A DNA stretch of 64,000 bases from Trochalopteron elliotii. Lineage: Eukaryota > Chordata > Aves > Passeriformes > Leiothrichidae. Location of the stretch: contig JANPWX010000122.1 of the NCBI GenBank assembly GCA_024734555.1, positions 94,301-158,300 on the forward strand, in the 5' to 3' direction. The position numbers and the translations under genes were made by a program. The stretch's first letter is position 1. Each line of letters begins with the position of its first letter. This document shows, in pieces, positions 57,016 through 64,000 of the stretch. The notes under the pieces are model-generated. The model made no database searches. It saw only the letters and a list, made by a program, of their open reading frames with translations, and was not told where the DNA came from.

Positions 57016-60000
57016 CACACAGCAGCTCAGGTACATTGCAAACCATGCAGCAGAGGAACCCCCCACATTTAAATCCCTTGGACAGCACAGGTTCAGCTGA
57101 GTGCTGGCATCACACACAGGCTTTGGGGTGCATTTGGGAAATTCCTCCTTTGTTTTTGCAAACACATCAACTGGACAGATTAATGATTTCCCTAGTTGCA
57201 CAAATAAATTGTATGTCTTGCCATAAATATCAGCCTTGGATGCAATCATTCCAGGACAGCTGTAGGAACTCTCTGGTCTCAGGGTGGTTTCTCTGTCTCG
57301 TTCCAGTTATTGTCAGTCACCTATTGTCACCTAAAAGATTAAGGTGCTGTATTGAGGTGATCTCTGTGAGTTGTTGGAGGGCAGGTTTTTGTGAGGCTTT
57401 TTGGTTGGTTTGCTGGTTTGATTTTTGTTTGATGGTGGTGATGGGAGGCTTATTTTGAGTGAAGCAGAAGGAAGCTCAGACTCATCTGAGCAGTGAGCTG
57501 TTTTGGTAATGACTGCATCATCTTCCACTATTAAATTTTAAATAAAAGGGAAGAAATATCTGGCCTGGGAAAATAAGTCGGGCTAGAAGGTGCCTCAGGT
57601 GCTGAGTTCCCTTGTGTTTAACCAGCCCATACACCAGGGACTAAGCTGATCCCTTTGCTGAGTGCTCCCCTTGGTCACAGGGAGAGCAAGGCTCGCTCTG
57701 ACTTCTCCCAGCTTTATAAAACCTTGCCTAGTTTATTTCTAGGCCGTGTTTAAAACATGCTGGTTAAGGTTTGTGAGCTGTTTTAAGGTCCCAGCTGCTT
57801 CTCTGCCAGGTCTCCCTGCAGCTCAGTATCCCAGAGTCTTCCCTGAGACTGCTCCACTGTTTAGGTCCCACTTTGATCTGGGCTTGGTGCAGGTGAGGGG
57901 TCAAGTGGCTGAAGAGAGGTCGATGGCAGTGAGAATGGATCCCCCGTGTGCTCCTGCCTTGGGTGTTTATCTGCAAACAGAGACTGTTTGTGGCCAGGAC
58001 AGCTCCTGGAGAGGGTTCAAGGGCAATCTGGGGGCAGGTGCCAGCCCAGAGGAGAAGCTGATGAAATGTTTGATAAGCACATCAGCTGCACAGACAGCAC
58101 CTGGCTCACTCCACCTGTCCCAGGTGAGGCCCTGGGAGCTCCACAGGGACCTGCAGAGATTTCTGCCTCCTTTTCCTGCTGCTCTCACCTAACCCTGTGG
58201 TAGCAGTTTATGTTTTTTGTCTCTCATTTCACAGACAATGAAAGTGTATTTTCCTTAGCCAGCTAATTCCGTGCTTCTGGAAATCCTGCCTCCATTCTTA
58301 GCAACCTGCCTGCTTATGACAAATGAAGAATACCAAGGGAATATAACAATGTGTTTTCCTTGTGGTGAAGACAGCATTTAAAGTACAGAACAGCTATTAA
58401 AGACAGTAAAAAATGCAATTTTGATGTTTCCAATTTTCATTATGGTAGACAGGTAGTTTCATGTTAGAGATAAGCCTATCTGTAAGTGCAATAATTACTC
58501 TTTAATTAAGATAATTATAAAAACAGGAATGTAAATACTCAAGGTGTAGTATGCCTCAACATTTTTGCCTTCACATTATCCACAAACTTATCTTGAATAC
58601 CTAAACCCTGTTTTTACTTGATGGTTACAACAGCATATGCTTAAAACTGAAAACAGAGTGAGCAATTAAACAGTATGTAGACTGTTAAGCTTAATAGCTG
58701 AGAAAGACTTTTTGTTGTCATTTTCCTAATTTTCTCAACCTTTATCTTTTTATCTTCTTTTCTAAGGAACTGGTGGGATTCTTCCACCAGTCTCTGATAC
58801 TGATTTTATTTCCAGGGCTGCCTTACTGATTTTATTTTGGATTAGGGCAAGGGGCAGTGCTTTCTGAGTTCCATCAGGGTTCACAAAAGTACCTGGTCCA
58901 ACGTAAGAGACCTCCCTAGTACTGAAAAGTGCAGTAGCAGAGGGTGAATTCTTGTTAGAGAAACAGGTGAGAAATTTTCTGAGTGCTCCAGCTGCAGGAA
59001 AATTGTTTACTTTGAGACCTCAGAGGCACCAACCATGAACCAGCAACTGGGGCCAGTCCAGCTGCAAATAATCTGATGGATGATGCAAGGACCAAGTGAA
59101 GAATTATAATGTCTTTTCTTGGGGAAAAAAACCCCAGTTTGAATGGAGTGCACCCAGTGATAGGTGTGCTCTCCACACAGAACCAGTGCATGGCCACTCT
59201 GAGTGCTCCAACAGCTCTTGGGATGGGATTGTGTCAGTAAGGGCTTCCCTTGACTTCAGGGCTATTTGGATTAAGATTTAGGATTACATCAACTCTTTTG
59301 GTTATTGATATGTTTGATGGAAAATTTAAAAAAAAACATAAAGGTTTCTTTAGGAAACCATTCCAATACTATACCTGGTTGCAGACAAAATGAGGAACTA
59401 TTCCACATCTCCAGAGGGTCTGACTCTAGGAAGTTCCCAGTCTGATCACTGCTTTGGTGAAGGTAGAATGTTCTTGAACAAGTTGTGATGATGAATCCCA
59501 AATCATTTTCTAAGGCTTGGGGAGAGTTACTGACTTGATTTGCTAATTCAATAGGGAGGATGATCAGGTTCCCATTCATTAGAAGAGTTTTTGGACTCCA
59601 CACAGAGCAAACTCTTCACTGGAGCAAGCTGCTCATCCTAACTCTGTAAAGAAAAGGAAAGAAATGGTAGAATGTCAGATGAGGTGATGAGCTGGAGCTG
59701 GTGCTGGCCCAGAGGGAAGAGTCCCCACTGTCAGTGCCCTGCTGCTGCTGCTGCTGTGCTCTCTGACATTCACAGAATGCCACGGCCTGTCAGGACCTGT
59801 CCCAGGCAGGAACCAGGGAAGGGGGAATCTCCTCCAGATCAAGATAATCCTCACAAATTCCAGGGACAGAATTCTTGAAAACCCAGTGCTGGGGCAAAAT
59901 GATAAGCTAATAATTTTCTGGAAGTTTAAATCAGAGGAGAGAATCTGCCTGCAAAGTACAACATGCAAAGTTTTGAAGAATGTCAGTTATGCAACCTCCT

Positions 60001-63000
60001 AACCTGTACATCCAGACAGACAAATGGGGCATCTGTAAAAGCTGACAGCAATCCCAAATGACTCCAGACTGGTAGTGACAACCCGTTTTTAAAGGAAGTT
60101 TAGTGATTTCTGTAGGGCAGGTCATTCTGGATGCTATTTGCAGAGGACAGGTATCCCAAATTAACCATTACTGTGTCACTAAATGGTTTTTCTGCTGATG
60201 TTCTTAGCAAAGCAGCCAAACAGAGAATGGTGCCCAGGGAGTGTGGGCTGTGCAGGGTGGCCCTTACAGCTCAGTGTCAGCACAGACAAAACTGCTCCTG
60301 GTAAGCCTCACCTCTTCTGGTGCCCTTGATGTCCTCTGAGGGTATAAGCCAAAGAGCTTCACATCTTAAAGCTCTTATTAGACCAAAGAATGAGCATATT
60401 TTTTGTGAGGTCTCATTGTTTTGCAGTAAATGATTTAAAATAACAAACTTGATGGCTCAGACAGGTGTTGTGCCTGGGAATTCCTTCTTGATCACTTTAG
60501 GGCTTGTTAAAGGAGTAATCTCTGAAAGTCCACACCTTTTGTCGAGTGAAGAACACAAAAGGTCCCCACCAGACAGCTGCTAAGCTGGACATCAGTGCCA
60601 TTGCTGCTCTTCTCTCCTCTGGGGAGACTTTTCTGTATCTTGTGTGTTTCTGTGACAGTGCAGCCACCTCAACCCTCTGCAGCAGATTCACTTCCAGTGC
60701 AACAGGATAACTGATCAGCAAGGGTACAGCAGGCAGGTGGGAATAGTCTGGAATTTACCTGAAAGAAAAAGGGATTAAAGAAACTTGGGTGGATGTATTG
60801 GACTGCAGCTCCTTTCCTGTAAGTTCTTTGTAATATTTGTGGTTGTGATGTGATTGGTACCTGACTGCTGCAGGGTTACCTTGAAACAGAACACCAGAAT
60901 GGCCCAGGAACTCACTTTCTAACAGTCTGGTTGGGATATTTATTTTCCTTCAACTGAACATCTCTCCAGGTGTTGGTAAATGTATAGAACAACCTGTTCC
61001 TTGATCAGTTTGTGTTTGTGTTTCTTCTTCCAGTTTTCATCTGGGATTAATTCTGCTCAGTTTTCTGGCCCTTCCCTGCATGCTCTCCACAGTAAATAGG
61101 GAGAATTCCAGTCTGGGTGCACACCTGGCTGTACCTGATACCCAGAGCACAACTGGAATGGGTTCTGGTTACCAGTTGTTACTTACTATGATGTTATCAA
61201 ATGAACGACCTCCAACAGGGATTTTGTGATGTGGGCTCTTGGAGGAGTCCTGGCTCCCCTGGGGAAGATGTGCCAGTTGTTCTCCTCCCTGTGCTCTGAT
61301 TTTATTGTTAGTAAATTGGGATTCCATCTGAATCTCCTCCATAAAGCTGTTGTCCCAGTGTTGTCAGCAATAGCCAGGTCCAGCAGAATGAAATGCTGAT
61401 TGCTGATCTCTGTCAAACCTCTCCGCGGTGTATTTGTGGGGTAAGGCTTTGTCCTTGCCTCCTCTGCAGCAGCGCAGGAGATGAGAGTCACATTTCACCC
61501 TGCACGGGCAAAACCTCCTCGGGCCAGGAAACGCTGGGAGCTGATAAATCCAAGGAAATGCTTCGGATTTCCTTATCAGAGGAGTGGCATTGCCTTTGTC
61601 TGTGTGAGCAGGGTGGGGCCCTGATGTGGAGTGTCCCAGAGCCGGAGGGAGGGCACAGCAATTCCAGGTACTGCGGGAGGGCTGGCAGAGCCCGGGGCCA
61701 CATCCTCGGGTTTGTCCCCTCCCCTCCGCGCCAGGACTGACTCCCATGATGGGGTGCGAGCCCTGGCACCCTGGCACAGCCCTGTCCCTGCTCCAGCAGC
61801 AGTGGCAGCAGCTCCAAGCCCCACCACGCCAAACGGGGGAACGGGGGATCCCTGGCAAGGGGCAAAGCTTTGCTTAATGGGCTTGAGAATTAATCCTTTA
61901 TGCCTGGCAGGGAAATGATTCACATTGTATCCCTTGCAGGTTGTGTATTTAACAGGATGATGGGAAATACAAGCGCTGTAAAACAAAGTTTAGGGATATG
62001 ATAATAAATAAATCGATGTGTTCTGCAACTTTGATGTAATCCCCTAAATACCACCTGGATTTCCACTCCACAGTCCCCATAACTGCTCTGGATCCAGAGT
62101 TCTGTGCATCCTGGGGGAGGAATGCTGTGGTTTGCTGCAAGGCAGACCTGGAAAACAACTGATGTCCCCAAGCCCTTTCTGAACCCCACATATTGCACAA
62201 GGATGTGACCACAAAGGAAACCAGTATGAAGATCCCAGTGCAACAACACTTACAAAATGGTTTCACTACCCTGGGCTTTTGGGAAGGGCTTTTGTGTCTT
62301 GAGGAGAGCTCAAGATCACTTTTATATCAGCACTGACCAGTCAAGTCTTAACTAACCCCACAAAAGTAATGCAGGAGTAATTAAAGTCTCTGCTGTTCAT
62401 TTTTCTGCCTCTCCCACCATGCTGCTGACATTTCCATTTCTCTTGGCTAATTAGTCTTGAATTTTGTTGTTTTAAAATACTCTTTTGTTAAGTTTTATTT
62501 TGTAAAAAAATAATTCTTGAGAATTCTTTTACTGTTTTTATGTCTGTCATGTGTTACTCCAGTAAATAACTTTAAAAAAATCAAATATTGATTTATATGT
62601 TTGGCTTCCCTTTGTTCTATACAAGAGCAATGATTTCACTTAGCTATTATGATGGATAAAACTTCAGAGATAATTAAATACATTAAATCCCTAAGGGAAG
62701 ACTTACTTCAGGTCTGAACTATTTAGACTTGAAAGCCTTTGGAGAGTGTTAAACCCACTATCATTTCAATATTGTGACTTAAAAAGCTCAGCAGACCCTC
62801 AGAGCACAGATGCAGTGCAAGGAGCTGTTGTGTGTTAAAGGCATTTTCCTGCACCCTAACAAAGCCAGCAGCAGAGCACCACTGGTGTGTGTTTTATGTG
62901 AACCTTTCAGATATTCCAGGAGCTGAATAAGAACCTGGACATTGTGCACCTTTTTAAACGATGAGCAGCTGTGGCCGTGTGCTGGGAGCCTTGTCTGCCA

Positions 63001-63124
63001 TGGCACTGGGGCTGCCAGGTTTGGTGAAGCCTCTGCATGTGTCAGTTTGTCCCTGCCTGGCTTTTCCCCAGCCATTCCTTTTCCTGGGCAGGAACAGAAG
63101 TGTCCAGCTTTGCCATCCTGCTGC
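57016..63124. other. Intergenic, no gene recognised
   Basis: About 6.1 kb. 58200-58760 is AT-rich unique sequence and a candidate for conserved non-coding DNA. 61480-61740 is moderately CpG-rich. 62340-62760 is AT-rich. Open frames up to 164 codons show no domain. No Wnt or other protein exon was recognised on either strand. Confidence 0.5.
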
Positions 63125-63260
63125 ATCTATTCCCCATCCCTGGAAGTGTCCCAGGCCAGGCTGGACAGGGCTTGGAGCAACCTGGGACAGTGGGAGGTGT
63201 CCCTGAGTTGAGCTTTAATGTCCCTCCCACTCCAAAGCATTCCAGGATTCTCTGATAACA
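63125..63260 (+). mobile_element. CR1 LINE 3'-end fragment
   Basis: CCATCCCTGGAAGTGTCCC, AGGCCAGGCTGGACAGGG, CTTGGAGCAACCTGGGACAG, TGGGAGGTGTCCCTG and terminal CATTCCAGGATTCTCTGAT follow the CR1 tail. Confidence 0.86.
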
Positions 63261-64000
63261 AGTCAATGCTTCAAGCTGTTGATATTGAGGTTTATTATCA
63301 GTGTGTTTAGCACACAGCTGCAGAGGGCATCAGGTATCTCCTGCATCTTCCACTTCTGTTCTAGATTGATTTAGGACTTGCTGTTCCCATTAATGCAATT
63401 GCCAGCTGTTGTCACCTGAGTCAGGGGACACCGAGCCAAGGAGCCCTAACTAGGGAACTCCAGGAAATCATCACCAGTGCTGAATTGCACTGTGAGTTAT
63501 GTTTAAGCCAAAATATGAATTTTTACTTTTCTCTATACATAAAAATGTAATTTTCAACTTCAGCTGAAAATTTGGAACAAGAGGCTAAGCATGAAATTTC
63601 CTGAAAAGGGCAAAAAGCCGTCCACATAAAACATTAACATTCCACCTGAAAATCTACTATCCATCCAGACTGCAGCAGAGCAGAGGGGAGTGTGTCCATG
63701 TGTGAGGGGGGTCAGCACCTTCCCTGAGTCAGGATTATTGCCTGCAGCAGGGCTGGCCTGGGGCTCTCCCTGTCAGCAGAGCCACATCCAGCCTCGGGCA
63801 CATCCTGCCCAGTTTCTCCTGGCTGTGGGAATCCAGCAGCCCTGGAGGGAAGCCCAGGTTTGGCTCCTGGCTGGAATGGTCACAGGCTGACATCCCTCCC
63901 ACCTGCTGCTGGCTGGATGTGGCTCTGGGGACACCTTTGGCCACACATTTCACACATTTCACATGAGCTGAACCCTGAACACTTTTCAAGTTCCTGACAG
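63261..64000. other. Intergenic, no gene recognised
   Basis: Unique sequence to the end of the window; only short chance open frames. Confidence 0.55.

Noticed and set aside
19291..64000. WNT7A exons on the minus strand
   Set aside because: No Cys-rich Wnt signature was seen in any frame; only the neighbour relation suggests the gene lies beyond the window.

Overview
The window reads as a bird genome, probably a passerine. Evidence: split exons with GT/AG borders; many degraded CR1 LINE tails ending in ATTCTGTG-type octamers; LTR fragments of avian endogenous-retrovirus type; GC-rich minisatellites; and two runs of N (13558-13919 and 27048-27447) that are assembly gaps.

Region 1 (1 to about 19,300, + strand) is the 3' part of one gene, recognised from its protein as fibulin-2 (FBLN2), a secreted extracellular-matrix and elastic-fibre glycoprotein. 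Ten exons can be placed exactly: one EGF exon, then calcium-binding EGF (cbEGF) modules carrying D-[ILV]-[DN]-E-C, then a single last exon with the fibulin-type C-terminal domain and the stop at 18529-18531. Every visible intron is phase 1 except the last, which is phase 2. One cbEGF module expected from other vertebrate fibulin-2 proteins (remembered, not searched) is missing between the exons at 13314-13430 and 15830-15953. The 362-bp assembly gap lies exactly there. The exon at 1627-1767 matches the cbEGF that I recall as alternatively spliced in mammals. Two LTR-like pieces lie antisense in the last intron, and a CR1 copy lies in the 3' UTR or just beyond it.

Region 2 (about 19,300 to 64,000) has no protein-coding gene I can support. 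It holds CR1 fragments, several LTR-like elements, and blocks of AT-rich single-copy sequence that could be conserved non-coding DNA. The long open frames here are chance frames or products of repeats. In vertebrates FBLN2 is followed by WNT7A, but no Wnt exon is recognisable, so this is most simply the FBLN2-WNT7A intergenic interval.

The least ordinary part is 39.5-47.8 kb. Two same-orientation LTR-like copies (39.55 and 41.11 kb) flank a 45-bp near-perfect inverted repeat, an AT-rich hairpin block and a 40-bp minisatellite. Then come a 340-bp tract almost free of A and C, a 42-bp minisatellite whose period keeps frames open on both strands, a CpG-dense patch and a 23-bp minisatellite. I see no CRISPR array, operon, tRNA or rRNA, and no convincing new multi-gene system.
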